A DNA stretch of 64,000 nucleotides from Tomocerus qinae (lineage: Eukaryota > Arthropoda > Collembola > Entomobryomorpha > Tomoceridae). Positions 1-11,294 of this stretch are shown here, one piece after another (the stretch's first letter is position 1; the number at the start of each line of letters is the position of its first letter). The notes under the pieces were generated by a model that saw only the letters and a program-made list of their open reading frames with translations, had not been told where the DNA came from and did no database searches. The translations under genes were made by a program, and so were the position numbers. Where the stretch lies: NCBI GenBank assembly GCA_020055645.1, contig CM034547.1, positions 3,844,001 through 3,908,000 of the forward strand, given 5' to 3'.

Positions 1-115
1 TTTGATGACCAGAATTATTCTTGTGACAGTTATGGCTGCAAAGGTCAACGAATCGTCTACGAAAATTCTCCGTACTAAATTGCACAATTGTCCCATGGAG
101 CAATTCTCACTAGAA
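1..115 (+). CDS. Gustatory-receptor-like protein, 3' part of an exon (partial)
   Basis: Frame 2 is open from the left edge for 38 codons and ends at a clean donor (GAA|GTAAGT, phase 0). The peptide contains AAKVNESSTKILRTKLHN, which resembles the intracellular stretch before the last helices of arthropod gustatory receptors (7tm_7), where alanine, valine and glutamate precede a short helix and a splice site. The complete receptor at 6728-8262 has a phase-0 donor at the equivalent place, which supports the assignment. The product would be a seven-helix ligand-gated channel of chemosensory neurons. The 5' part lies outside the window. The matching C-terminal exons are not evident downstream; a doubtful candidate begins at 2637. 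The gene could be broken or simply divergent. Confidence 0.5.
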
Positions 116-1418
116 GTAAGTGTTTCGTGACCTTTCACGCATGAAATGCTACTCTAATGTAATTTTTGTAAAGTATTTGTTAGTAAATTTCATTTCATTA
201 TCATAGCTGATGTGAAACATTCAATAATAGATCACGTAAAAAGCGACACAAAGCTATAAAAATCAACAGCCGTTGCTTTGTACTATGTACAGGAGTATCC
301 AAAAGTCATAATAAGAGTGTTTGTAACTGTCAAACTAAAGTAGACATTTGAAAGAGGACATTCCAACTTAATGATGATGGAATCCTATTAAGGATTTTCC
401 TATTAGAGAACTGATCACATTTCACATGGCGCGGATTTCGTATTCATTTTCGTATTTTTCGTAATCCGCTGCACTACGCAAGGGGGTGGCCAGGGGGGCC
501 TGGCTCACCCCCAAAATCGAAGAAAGGAAAAGACTATTTGCCTTAAATTAAAACCCAAAAATTTTTCGCGTATATGTTTTCACCATTAATTTGTCGCTCC
601 CCCCCAAAATTTTTCTGTCCTGGCACTTTATGGGCTATATTTTTAAAATGTAAAGACTGATGACTAAACCATCTTAAATCCAAACAGTACTGGTGGCCTA
701 GTATTTTTTATAAAAATTACTTTGCCCCGATTTGGAAAGAAAGCTTTCTGTATTTTTTTCATTCTTTTTTCATTCATTTTCTGTATTCGTGTTTTACCAA
801 TTTACCCTCCGATTGATCCGTATTTCAAACTTTGTTATTGCTATACAATTACAAAAACTTGTGATGATTGAATTGAAATAATCGGATATAACATTCAACT
901 GGACAAAGAAATGTCCTTTATGTTGCCCTTTAGAAGCTGAAACAGACCATAAACAAACCTCGAACGATTTATAGGCAACCCTGTACATAAAAAGTATACA
1001 TAGTTTTTTCCAATATCTCCACTTCAGACTTCAGAACGTGTGTGTCTGTAGTGTGTGTGCTCTGCTTCTTGAATAAAACTGGCATGCAAGCTGACTGACA
1101 AGTAGTGTTGTTATGCCCTTGTAAAAATAGAATTTTTTTTTACTGACAGATTGAAAGGTTGGAAAGCTTGTCGACTAGCAGAACTTTGGGATTGACAGGA
1201 TTGGGATGCTTCACAGTAACAAAAAAGTTTATAATATCGATAGTATCTGTGGCTTTCACATTTGAAATGGTTCTACTTCAGCCAGACTCCGCGATAATAT
1301 ACACGCAGTCCTCAGACAGTTCTCCAGAATCCTGAGTGACATGACATGAGCGACGGAACTAGAGCTACTGCAGCATTTGAAATGCAAGGGCAAGTAAGGT
1401 CAAAATATGTTACCAAGT
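116..1418. other. Non-coding stretch downstream of the partial receptor exon
   Basis: No coding exon could be supported here. A G/C-run patch at about 478-625 (runs of g and c around 'gggggtggcc' and 'ccccccaaaattt') looks like a transposon end, but no partner terminus was found. If the receptor continues, this is intron. Confidence 0.4.
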
Positions 1419-2613
1419 ATATATGTTAACGGCAATAAGTAAATTCAGGCATTAAGCTTAATGCCTAAAAATGCCCGGCATTAAGCTTAGTGCCTAGTCT
1501 TTAAGCTTAAAGCCTAGGCATTAAGCCTAATGCCTGAATTTTACTCGGCATTAAGCTTAATGCCTGGTCTTATTGCCTGATTTGGGTGGAAATCAATGTA
1601 AACAACAAAAACCTAAGTGTAATATACACAGTCGATGTGTATTTTTGTAAAATGCAAATGTACACGGTTAGGGTTAGTCATTTAAAACAATATGGGGTTT
1701 TTAAATGTATTTTAATTTCATGAATTTTACTAATACTCTATGTTACCACCTCCTCCATTGGGATTTCCCAATAGAGTTGTATTGGAGATGCCAAGATTTC
1801 TGATCTAAATGTGATGAAATGACTCTTCAAGTTAACGATAGAATTAGGACACAGGCAAATCTATAAGTTTATAGTTTATTGCAGTGAAATATGAATCGAT
1901 TGGATGAACTCTAAGTTACTGAGGTAAATTACAATATTAGTGACATGGTAGAGGTGATTACGTGGGTGGTGATGGGCTCATGATGATGACACTCCTCATA
2001 AGTCATTGGGCAGGCCTGAGTATGGATAAAGATGACAAATGACAATTGAAATTTTTCCTTTGGGGATTACTAAAATGGAACTGTTTAACACTCGACTTTA
2101 CTCTGAAATCTCAATGGAGGAGGTGGTAACATAGAACATTAGTAAAATTTATGAAATTAAAATACATTTAAAAATCCCATATTGTTTTAAATGTGAGAGT
2201 GAAATAAATATATAACAGACTAATCTTAGTCACGTGCACCCCGCTAACATCACTCCTTTTAGTGCATCCAGTTCAGGCGCCAAAAGCTAACAAAGAAACT
2301 GAGATGTTACCGTGCTGTTAGTGACTAAGATTAGTCTGTTCTTTATTTCACTCTCACAAATGACTAACCCTAACCGTGTACATTTGCATTTTACAAAAAT
2401 ACACATCGACTGTGTATATTACACTTAGGTTTTTGTTGTTTACATTGATTTCCACCCAAATCAGGCAATAAGACCAGGCATTAAGCTTAATGCCTAGGCT
2501 TTAAGCTTAAAGACTAGGCATTAAGCTTAATGCCGGGCATTTTTAGGCATTAAGCTTATTGCCTAGGCATTAAGCTTAATGCCTGAATTTACTAATTGCC
2601 GTTAACATATACA
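1419..2613. repeat. Large foldback element with long inverted arms
   Basis: The outer ends are reverse complements: TATATGTTAACGGCAAT at the left and ATTGCCGTTAACATATA at the right, each followed inward by AAATTCAGGC or its complement. The arms pair over at least 300 bp (about 1419-1760 against 2112-2613). Each arm contains several copies of a palindromic unit of the form GGCATTAAGCTTAATGCC. The right arm is interrupted at 2193-2357 by a second, smaller inverted-repeat element. No transposase frame is present, so this is a non-autonomous element. No clear target duplication was found. Confidence 0.85.
2193..2357. mobile_element. Nested MITE inserted in the right arm of the foldback element
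   Basis: This 165-bp insertion has terminal inverted repeats of about 40 bp. It begins GTGAGAGTGAAATAAA and ends TTTATTTCACTCTCAC, with CAGACTAATCTTAGTCAC and its complement further in. AAAT(G) occurs on both sides. The uninterrupted left arm of the host element carries that site only once (complement of about 1673-1690), so the empty site is visible within the same locus. Target duplication is 4-5 bp depending on how the shared G is assigned. It has no coding capacity. The superfamily is not assigned. Confidence 0.85.
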
Positions 2614-3190
2614 TGCAATATTATGTTTCTCTGCAGGTACTTTTTGCGTCCCTGCGTAACATTCGAACTTGTATTAATTTCCGTGACCTTTTCGGGACTC
2701 ACGTTTTCATTCTTTCTCTCATGAAGGAAGAAAGCCCAAATTCGCATGATAACCGTCATTGCCTTCTAAATTTATCTTTTTATGGTTTAATTAACTTGGT
2801 CCTATGCATTTCATTTAATACATTTATTCCATTGAAACGGTATTTATTTTAATTGGAAATCCTTCATTCATAATTAGGTGTGTACAATAAAGTGTATTTT
2901 AAATAATTATTTCCCATATTAAGTAAATATTAATACGTTCCACAATTTAAAGACTAAATGAAAACTACTTTTCGATGAAATACCCACCACCAGAAATAAA
3001 GTTTAATACAGTTTAGAAATTGAACTTAAGATTAAGTCACTCATTTTGTTAAAGTCAGATGTGTTAATAAAACCAGATGCAACATTTTTAATGAGATTTC
3101 CAAGAGATTCCCTGCAATGCCAACAAAATTACGTTTCTAGTAAATTTTTAATTCAAATTAATACATTGTTCTGGAAGATTTAACAGTTAA
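2614..3190. other. Short spacer, no supported gene
   Basis: A good splice acceptor (tttctctgcag) ends at 2636 and is followed by an open frame that loosely resembles a receptor C-terminal exon, but no donor or TYLV-type terminal exon follows. The rest is AT-rich, with an AATAAA at about 2887 (+). Nothing else is supported. Confidence 0.3.
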
Positions 3191-3862
3191 TTACCCGTCA
3201 TAAGATCTGTAGTATCCAGAGCCTGATTCTGTGTCGGCAACTCCACCCGTAAAATGTTCAAAAAGTATAACGAAAATGACAAACCAAAATACTCCAATAA
3301 TAAATGCTGCTATAAAGACCGGAAATGGTATTCCACTGATGACCTCATTTGCATTAGGGCTCCCAATCTGAATATTTACATAATCACGTTATTTATGCAG
3401 CAGGTACGTTAAATTATTTATCAAATATGAAATACGATCTTATGTAAAGACATACGAAACGAAAGTACTAAAAGCTACCCGCGTTGGAAACAACATGATT
3501 TGAAAACACCAAAGTTGTGGATCTCAACTTGATGTACCTTTTATTTTAAAGTAATTTTGAAGATGTTTAAAACATTTTAAAATGGTCAATTTTACCGGAC
3601 AGCCCGCCCTAGCATTTTTTTCGTCATCCTCGTCTTTATTTTCGACAATTGTAGCTAGATGCTTTAGGGCGGTGATATTTGTATTTTTAGAGATGTTTTC
3701 AGAATGCAAGATTGGTCTGTAGGTCCTTTTTGCAAAATCTTCAGATAAATCCGGTGCAATAGTTGTTTCCTGATTTCTTACAGTAGCAGCACTGGCGCTG
3801 AAGAAAAAACTTATTATACATAAAATTAAATAATAATAATTTTCAAGGTTTCTGGCTTTCAT
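3191..3862 (-). CDS. Small type I membrane protein, unknown family (two exons)
   Basis: The exons are 3596-3862 and 3191-3367 on the minus strand. They join in phase 0 (TGT CCG|GTAAAA ... TTCAG|ATT GGG) to give 147 residues. The start is an ATG followed by a basic, then strongly hydrophobic N-terminus (YYYLILCIISFFFSASA), a typical signal peptide. The predicted mature extracellular part is about 65 residues and Asp/Glu/Asn-rich. Exon 2 adds a membrane helix (PFPVFIAAFIIGVFWFVIFV) and a short tail ending SGSGYYRSYDG. The continuing frame of exon 1 past the donor gives another 23 residues and a stop, so an unspliced soluble form is possible. I do not recognise the family. The matched phase and the signal-plus-helix layout make the two-exon model likely. 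Confidence 0.6.
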
Positions 3863-4293
3863 GTTTCAACTTTGTGAAAAATATTGGTCAAATATTTAAC
3901 CGTGACCTTTAGATTTTTAAATAAACAGACTCAATTAAAATGGAACTAGCTTCTGATTTTCATTTTTGGAGAGAGAAAAAGACGCTATACAGGTGAGACT
4001 AGATAATCAAAAATGACGGGAATATTTAGAAAGCGTTTGGTTAACTACGTCTGCCATTCATCTGTGACTATATTCATACATAACGGTTCTTAATTTCTAA
4101 ATTAGCATGAATAATAACAATATGAATTTACGTGGATTTACTATTACTTCTGCATGAAAATGTGCTTTTGTGTATATTAGGTACATATTTAACTGTCTCG
4201 GCATTATTTTGTCTACACGCAACATGCTACATATTCCTTTCCAGTCTAAAATTATTCAAATGATAAGATGCACGATACACAATGGACAATTCG
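3863..4293. other. Upstream flank of the small membrane gene
   Basis: No coding sequence is supported. It should hold the promoter of the minus-strand gene ending at 3862. No clear TATA box was identified. Confidence 0.4.
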
Positions 4294-4797
4294 TTAAGGC
4301 AATGGTGCATGTTTCAAAAGACTCAGATTGTTTTTGCCACAAATGGGGATGTTGCTGGGCAACCAGCAAAAATTATCATAGAGGGTAAATGGGAATCGGA
4401 AAAATTCGTACTTTTTTTTGGAAATTCCCTAAGGATCTGAGACTACTGGTCCTACAGCCGTACAATAATTTTTTAAAAATTCTTCGATACTTATTCTATG
4501 GTAGTTATATTGAAAATTCAACATTTTGGTCTTCGACTTGAAGATATCATCGTTTGAAACCGAAAAATGTGTGTTTTTTTGTGAATTATATATTGCGAAT
4601 TTATATCTTCAAGTCAAAGCCCAAAATGTGGAATTTTCAATATAACTACCATAGAATAAGTATCGAAGAATTTAAAAAAAATTATTGTACGGCTGTAGGA
4701 GCAGTGGTCTCAGATCCTTAGGGAATTTCCAAAAAAAAGTTACTGGCAAATATGATAGTCGAGAAATTATTTTCGTTTCCATGCACCTGGGCTTTAA
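4294..4797. mobile_element. 504-bp TTAA-flanked foldback MITE, copy A
   Basis: The element is bounded by TTAA on both sides, with imperfect ends TTAAGGCAATGGTGCATG and, complemented at the right, TTAAAGCCCAGGTGCATG (14 of 18 identical). Inside are two long inverted arms starting GGAAATTCCCTAAGGATCTG and its complement, with a central loop near 4555-4585. A second copy at 13870-14373 has exactly the same length and differs at only a few bases. TTAA target sites are the signature of piggyBac-type transposases, so this is probably a non-autonomous piggyBac-like MITE. No transposase is encoded. Confidence 0.85.
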
Positions 4798-4824
4798 GTT
4801 AAATTATAATAAGCATTCCTTGCT

Positions 4825-5188
4825 TTAAGGGTGGCTTGTAGCGGGGTAACTTGAGCATACACTTTGTGTGTATTACTTAGGATTAGAATGTAGCCCGTAA
4901 TTTTTTACCAAAAGTCTTCAAAATTTTCAAAAAGTGGCGGAAGGTAAACATCTCGGACTTGTGGTTCAGGAAAATTTGAAATTTCTAATAAATTTTGAAT
5001 TATAGCGTTGGTAGGAAATCATGTAATTCAAAACGTATTAATTTTTTTAATATTTCGGAGCCACAAGTTCCAGATATTCACCTTCCGCCACTATGTGGAA
5101 ATTTTGAAGACTTTTGGTAAATAAATACGGTCTACACTCTATTCCTAAGCAATACACAAAGTGTATGCTCAAGTTAGGTCACCCTTAA
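4825..5188. mobile_element. 364-bp TTAA-flanked foldback MITE
   Basis: The ends are TTAAGGGTG and CACCCTTAA. The two arms pair almost throughout: the left arm includes CATACACTTTGTGTGTATTA and GTGGCGGAAGGT, and their complements appear on the right near 5065-5170. It lies only 27 bp from the end of the 504-bp MITE. A related but truncated copy lies at about 11010-11261. TTAA flanks again suggest mobilisation by a piggyBac-type transposase. Confidence 0.8.
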
Positions 5189-6727
5189 ATGACTCTGTGA
5201 ACATCTAGGGAATATGCCGTAAATGCAGTTCTGTTTATTGTTGCTCGTATTCGTATTCACAACAGGTTAATGCAAAATGCATTACTGCAAATTTTTGAGT
5301 AGTTGGCAATCTTATTTTATATAATGTCTAAAATGACAGTGTCTTGACTGCATATCTAAATGGGATGATATAATTGTGGCTTGTTGTGTAGAATTTCAAA
5401 AAAGCAGTGAAGTGCTGTTTGTGGAATAAAGGTCAAAAGATTTTTACAGTTCATTGTGGGTTTGCTTAAAGTTGTCGTCTGCAATCTGCCAGCACTCACT
5501 CACTACGATAACCGAGTAATAATCTGAAAGACATGCAGACGTGGATATCGAGTGTCACAAGTCAAGTCATAACTTCTTACAATTGAAGCATGTAAACAGC
5601 AGATTTTGTAGTTTTACCCGGTCTGAACTGGATAACGCTCAGTTCTTTCTGTTCTCATCTGATAGCGAATTTACTAGATTATAAATTGTGGTACTTATTA
5701 TTACATCCTGAAGTTTTCAATTCAATAAAACGAGTGCCACTTTCTTTACATCTTGATTTCTGCTGTCCATCTTCCCTGGATGTACCTAATTGCGTAATAC
5801 AAAACCACTTTTTGTTCCAGAGACTATTTTTAGGTTTCTGCTGAATAGAATACGCTGTTCATTGAGAGCAATTACGTCCATCACGAGGGCTCTGGCTCTT
5901 ATCTATTATTAGAACTCTATCGCTGATTATAAATGACCCCCGCTTTACTCACATATCATATTCATTCAAAATACCTACCGAATACAATTTGTTATTATTC
6001 CCTTTATTACACTTTGTCAGCAGAACTAAGCATATACACTTGTCAATGCGTGGACAACTTACTAACAGCAATGATATTATTTGCTTTGTCATTTTTTGGA
6101 TATTTCATAGGTTATCTATCTACTGAAAAACAAATTGCAGAAAATTGGCAATGTCCTGCTTTGTATTATTGATGTGCAGAAATTCGTAATTCCTTAATTA
6201 TAGATTTACCAAACCTGCAAACCATCGTATTACCTTTTTCGGTAATTTTGTGATAATGTTTACTTTGTGGGTAGACAATTCCGAAAACAATCTCCCTTTC
6301 TTTGTAAGCCTGACGTCACAGTTTTCTAATCGTTTATTATCAATCACTTAATTGATTGTAAATATTAATTTTGGGATGCAAAGACTGAGAACTCATAAAT
6401 ATTTACAAATTACACATAACGACAACGTTACTTCCTCTCCATTTAGCTGTTATGAAAATGAACAAAACTATCATGAATGATGTTTCCAAGAAAGTTGGAG
6501 TTGGAGACCTTATGCTAACAATCAGACTAATTAATTGAGCATCTCTTGTTGTAAATTTCTTTAGGTAAAACTGCTGCAGGAGGATAAAATGTCATTATTG
6601 CTGAATGTCACTGACAGTGACTTCTTGGGATACAAAATGTGTAATCGGCATATTAATAAAAATTAACCGATTTAATTAAAATGTAAATAGTCTTCAATAT
6701 TTCCAAAAGTAATATTTTTAACTCATC
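5189..6727. other. Intergenic stretch upstream of the gustatory receptor
   Basis: No gene is supported. A 79-codon open frame at 5933-6172 has one hydrophobic run but no splice context or family resemblance. The promoter of the receptor at 6728 should lie at the right end. A recognisable core promoter was not seen. Confidence 0.4.
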
Positions 6728-8262
6728 ATGAAGCTTCACTTTTTTGCTGCTGAAAGCAAAATGGTCAATTGGACCGTTGATAACGTGGAGACGAACTTGC
6801 TTGAGATTGGTAAATGGGCATTTGACTCAGTGCGGATTTTAGGATATTGGCCGCTGACAATTGTGACTCATTTGACAGAAGATCGCATCGGTTACAATAA
6901 AGTGAAATCTTTGACATTCATTTTAATAAGCTTTCCATGTGGATGGGTGATTTTTAACTTGTTGGTTGATATTTTGATGTTTACTTACTATTTCCACCAT
7001 TCTTACTCTACAGTGATGAGTAATGATACTCTTGTCGTGAACAAGCATCCTAAGGGGGAAACTGCGGCATTGCTAGTACTGTTGTTCATTATGGCGACAG
7101 CAGTTCTTTACTTCAAAATCAGTGGAATCTTCAGTGGCAAAGCATTTGTCCAGTTTTGGCAAAAGACAACATTAATTTATAAAAGTTTGCTGCACATCGG
7201 TGTTAACTTAAGTACTGCGGAATCCGCTTTGTTTTTCACAAGCCTTAAAGCCCGGATTAGAAATCTTACTTTATTATGCACTTTTGGGACTTGTATTTAC
7301 ATCTTGCTAATGATTTATTTATACACCCAAATCATGCCCGTAAATGGTTCCATTTTTGATCAGCTGCTGCACTACACAGCCGGGATCAATTGGTGTTTTA
7401 AATCCATTTTCCATGTCAATCATTCTATTTGGTTATTTTTCTTTATGAAATTATACAGCAGGGCTTTTGAGATAATTGCTAAAGAATTGGGAAGTTCATC
7501 GCTTGTGCCAGTGCACCAGGAGAAAAAGCTTCTCAAAAACCTGCTTTACATTTACTACGATGTAGAAATGCAAATCAGGAAATTCAATGAACTTTTCGGG
7601 TACAAATTGCTACTCGAAATATTTCTATGTGCAGTTTCTCTACTATATAGTTCCATATCAGGAATAGCAATCGTACTTTTCCAACGACTAAATTACTTCT
7701 TTCTCATTTCATACCTTTTACTGATAGTGGCTTTCTCTTTCTTTGAATTGGTACTCCTCATTTTTACTGCATCGGATCTAACTACTGCTTCCAAATCTAT
7801 TGCGGACTCCATAAGAATAAATTCTCTCGATAGATTTGACAGTGATTCAAAGATAAAGGTAACTTTTACATCTTCATATTTTGCACATTTAGAAAATCGT
7901 AATAACCATTATTTTCGCACATTCTATGCTCTCAACTCTTGTGTTTATAATTCAACCCACTCAGACTATATTTTATTATAACTATTTTACAGGCACAACT
8001 ACTTGTATCAACATTGGAGAACAACCCACCTGCTATATCTGCAGCTGGGTTTTTTATTCTAAGCCGAAAAGTTTTGATTTCGGTAAGTCCAGAAGCGAGT
8101 CTCGCTTGTCGCTTGTTAAATAGTAATTTCAGTGTCTTGAATCGTATTTTACATTATTGCATATTGTAATTGTGACTCTCATAATAATATCAAATTGCAT
8201 TACAGGTGGGCAGTGTCCTAATTACTTACGTCATCGTCCTTATTCATTTTACAGATACTTAG
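6728..8262 (+). CDS. Gustatory receptor (7tm_7 family), complete, three exons
   Basis: The exons are 6728-7858, 7993-8082 and 8206-8262, all joined in phase 0 and giving 425 residues. This is the normal size for an arthropod gustatory receptor. Exon 1 carries several hydrophobic helices, for example LTFILISFPCGWVIFNLLV, AALLVLLFIMATAVLYF and the run around YFFLISYLLLIVAFSFF. Exon 2 encodes the conserved segment NNPPAISAAGFFILSRKVL. Exon 3 encodes VGSVLITYVIVLIHF, the form of the family's TYxVxLxQF C-terminal motif. Two short phase-0 exons at the 3' end are typical of these genes. The protein would be a ligand-gated cation channel in taste or other chemosensory neurons; the ligand is unknown. 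Two in-frame ATGs (6728 and 6761) could serve as start. The upstream one is used here. Confidence 0.9.
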
Positions 8263-11009
8263 TAGACTTATTATATCGATGGTCATTGTCTCTCGCAACT
8301 CAGGCATAGATAAAATTATATATTTAATATTTGAACACTGCCAATCACCCTAAGCCAGAGACGAAACAGCGGAAAAGGGAGAAGCACAGTCTTTGTGTTG
8401 CGAAGAAATAAACCGCTGCTGGAGTATTGAGATCGTAACCCTATCGTTAATTCAAAGAATATTAAATTTGCATAACTCACTCTGTCGTAAGTAGTAGTAC
8501 GTGGTAATAATAATCTATAAATAATACATGTCACACTATCAAATGTTTATCTAGTCCAAATTACATTGTCAATCTCCCATAGCGACATTTTACACATTTA
8601 CATGATGCAAAATTATATAGCTCTACGGCCTGTAAGTATATTCAGCTGCCTATCACGTGATGCAAGACTTTTTGTCATGGACAAGTGAATTTTTCTATAA
8701 CGATGTCCGGTGCTTCTACGCAATTAAATTTACGATTACTAGACACAATGTGCCAAATAAAATATTCTGATTACTCATTTGCATTGGTTTTGACTTAAAT
8801 GGGATATAATTGAATAAGAGGTATAAGATGATTAGAATTCACACTGAGAGCATGAGGCAAGGATGGAGGGAAATTATTCCGAGTGGATTCCGGAAGTGTA
8901 ATTTGCATAAAGTGATGTACATTTATGTGTAACAATAAACGGATGTACCTCTAGAGATAGAACAAGCTTCCTTGCAGTCGATTGTTCTTGACAGAGTTGT
9001 CTGTCTGTCCTATTGAAGCGGTTGACATGTTGACAATCTTCCCTAGCTACGAATATATAATTACAATGCATTAGATGAAAGGACTCACATCTGGAACTAT
9101 CATTACAATAGTTTTATGTAGTAGTATAATTACATGCAAGACCATTTGGATGTAAATGAGCAATACGGAATGTGACAAGGCATCTTTAATTTAGGAAGTA
9201 AGCACATGCATCCGGATCTGTTATTGATTGCACGTCTGTCTGCATACAAGTTTATATTCTTGTCGTATACTTAATTAGTTATTCACCTATATCGATGTGA
9301 TTGATGTGATATAACTGCCAACAACAAATAAGATGTACATTTACTACGGACAGTCTTCAAACATCCTTAGACAATGTCAAATTAAATGCAAGTGGTTTGC
9401 TTAGGATTGTCTCTTTTTATTTGCATTATACTTGAGTACTAACAAACACTAATAAGTAGATGTAGCTCTCTGATAATGACTATGATTAAGACAATTACAT
9501 GTACATGCCTATAGCACAATGCATGAAGGCCAAGTGTTACCTTAACTCAATGATTGTTTCCAGAGCTGAAAAAAGTTATTATTATGGTAGGTGGAACAAC
9601 AAATAACATTACAATCAATATTTGATTTCATATTTTCTCACTTCAGTCACTTCGACCTTCCTTGACTTCTAATTCCCTGATATACACATTCATTTATTTA
9701 TTGATATAATACATCTCAACTTGTACTTCATTCAATGCACTTCCACTCACTCAGACAAGTTCAATCAATATTATAAACTTGTTTGTGGCTGAGATGTACT
9801 GCACAGTAGTCCTAAACAAACAGACGCTGACATTGCATTCGAATAATTGGCACACACACAGACCTAACTAACTAACTACTCATTAAGGTTTATCGTTTGC
9901 CATAGATTTTCCTATTCTGTTCATCTATGCTACTACTCTACAGCCATAGATTGTAATCCTTGCATGATCAGATTATTATTCGTGTGCAATTAATTATCAT
10001 CTACTATAATATAGTATACCCTACTTATACATCATAAACCAATAGGCATTAATGTACTTGTCCTTAAATCCTATTCTTAGATGCCCGCATAAGCATTGCA
10101 AATCAAATATCTGTCCTTAAACACATAGTCTATTTATTTACTAGCAATATGATATTACTATACTGCATAATAGTAAATGCAATAAGAAGTTATTAAATAA
10201 GATTTAAAGAAAACTTCCTTGTTGGACTACTTTACAATATCTGCCCTGCCCGCACTTATTCGACATATTTAACGTTTATACAGATAATATTATAGGCATT
10301 ATTTGACGTAGTTGGTACTTGTTCTCGTTTTTGCTTCATTTTAGAGGGTTACTCAAATGACCTTAAAACTGAGTCAATTCAATGGCATTTGTGTCATACT
10401 TGAATTTCTCAGTGTAGGTGGAGTAGTAAGACTTTATGCACACACAATTAATATTTTGAAACCCTTCGCTCTACAGCAATTTTCTCTTATCCCTTACACA
10501 ATCATCTAACTTCTAAGTATTTGCATTTCTTTTCCATCCTTTAACTTACCTTATGTAACATTTATGTGTACATAACTTTAACATGCACAAGCGTCTCAAA
10601 GTCCTACCTACACAAACTCCAATTAATGCTTTAATTTTGTTTTACTTACACAGATCACTCAGATCTCATTCAGATTAAATTAACCATCCTTATTTATTTA
10701 ACTCTCCTCTGCTTTGTTTACATTAACAATTACCCAAATAAGTACCTATTTCCAGTTGTTGCATAATTGTATAGTAACTTTGCAAGTTTTTTTAGTATTG
10801 ACTTTAGAGGTTACGAAGCATAGAGATTTGATGTATTTACTTTGTACATAATAAGACGGGCATAATAATAGGTACTTAGGTAAATCATCTTAAAATTGAA
10901 CATTAACCTTTAATTTTAAGGTCCAAATCTGCTAAACACCACGTGGTATAATTTTGCGAATTTTATAATTTAAGGTAAATTAAATTTAGATGTTAGTGTC
11001 CGAAATAAC
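8263..11009. other. Intergenic stretch, no supported gene
   Basis: This AT-rich sequence follows the receptor. AATAAA occurs near 8757 (+), possibly its polyadenylation signal. Short open frames here have no domain, signal peptide or splice logic. Confidence 0.4.
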
Positions 11010-11261
11010 ACAGTACCGAATTTTTTTTAAATGTAACACGTTTTGAATTATAGCGTTAGTGGGAATACATGATTTCCGGCCAACGGTCTAATTCAAAACG
11101 AATTAGTCGAATTTTCCTGAGCCACAAATCCGAGGTATTCGCCTTCCGCTACTTTTTGGAATTTTTGAAAAATTGTGGTAAATGAATACGGGCTATACTC
11201 TAATCCTAATTAATACACAGAAAGTGTATGCTCACGTTGCCCCGCTATTAGTCACCCTTAA
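11010..11261. mobile_element. Truncated copy of the 364-bp TTAA MITE
   Basis: The stretch matches the loop and right arm of the element at 4825-5188 (shared TTTTGAATTATAGCGTT, a GCCTTCCGC block and GTGTATGCTCA) and ends in CACCCTTAA. The left terminus TTAAGGGTG is not found upstream. The copy is therefore 5'-truncated or its left arm has decayed. Confidence 0.65.
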
Positions 11262-11267
11262 ATATGA

Positions 11268-11294
11268 CATGTTGGGTTACGTTAACCCAACATG
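11268..11294. repeat. 27-bp perfect hairpin palindrome
   Basis: CATGTTGGGTTA, a three-base CGT loop, then TAACCCAACATG. The two 12-base arms are exact reverse complements. It sits 7 bp after the truncated MITE, so it may be a scar of excision or another element's core. Confidence 0.8.

Noticed and set aside
478..625. G- and C-run patch resembling the end of a hAT-type transposon
   Set aside because: Only one end is visible, with no partner terminus or target duplication.
2613..2852. Plus-strand frame of about 79 codons after the foldback element
   Set aside because: As a whole it lacks a supported start and donor. Only its first part is kept as a tentative observation.
4170..4388. 72-codon plus-strand frame
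   Set aside because: It runs into the 504-bp MITE and its end repeats in the second copy, so it is repeat-derived.
5933..6172. 79-codon plus-strand frame with a hydrophobic stretch
   Set aside because: No signal-peptide start, splice context or similarity. Chance frames of this size are common in AT-rich DNA.
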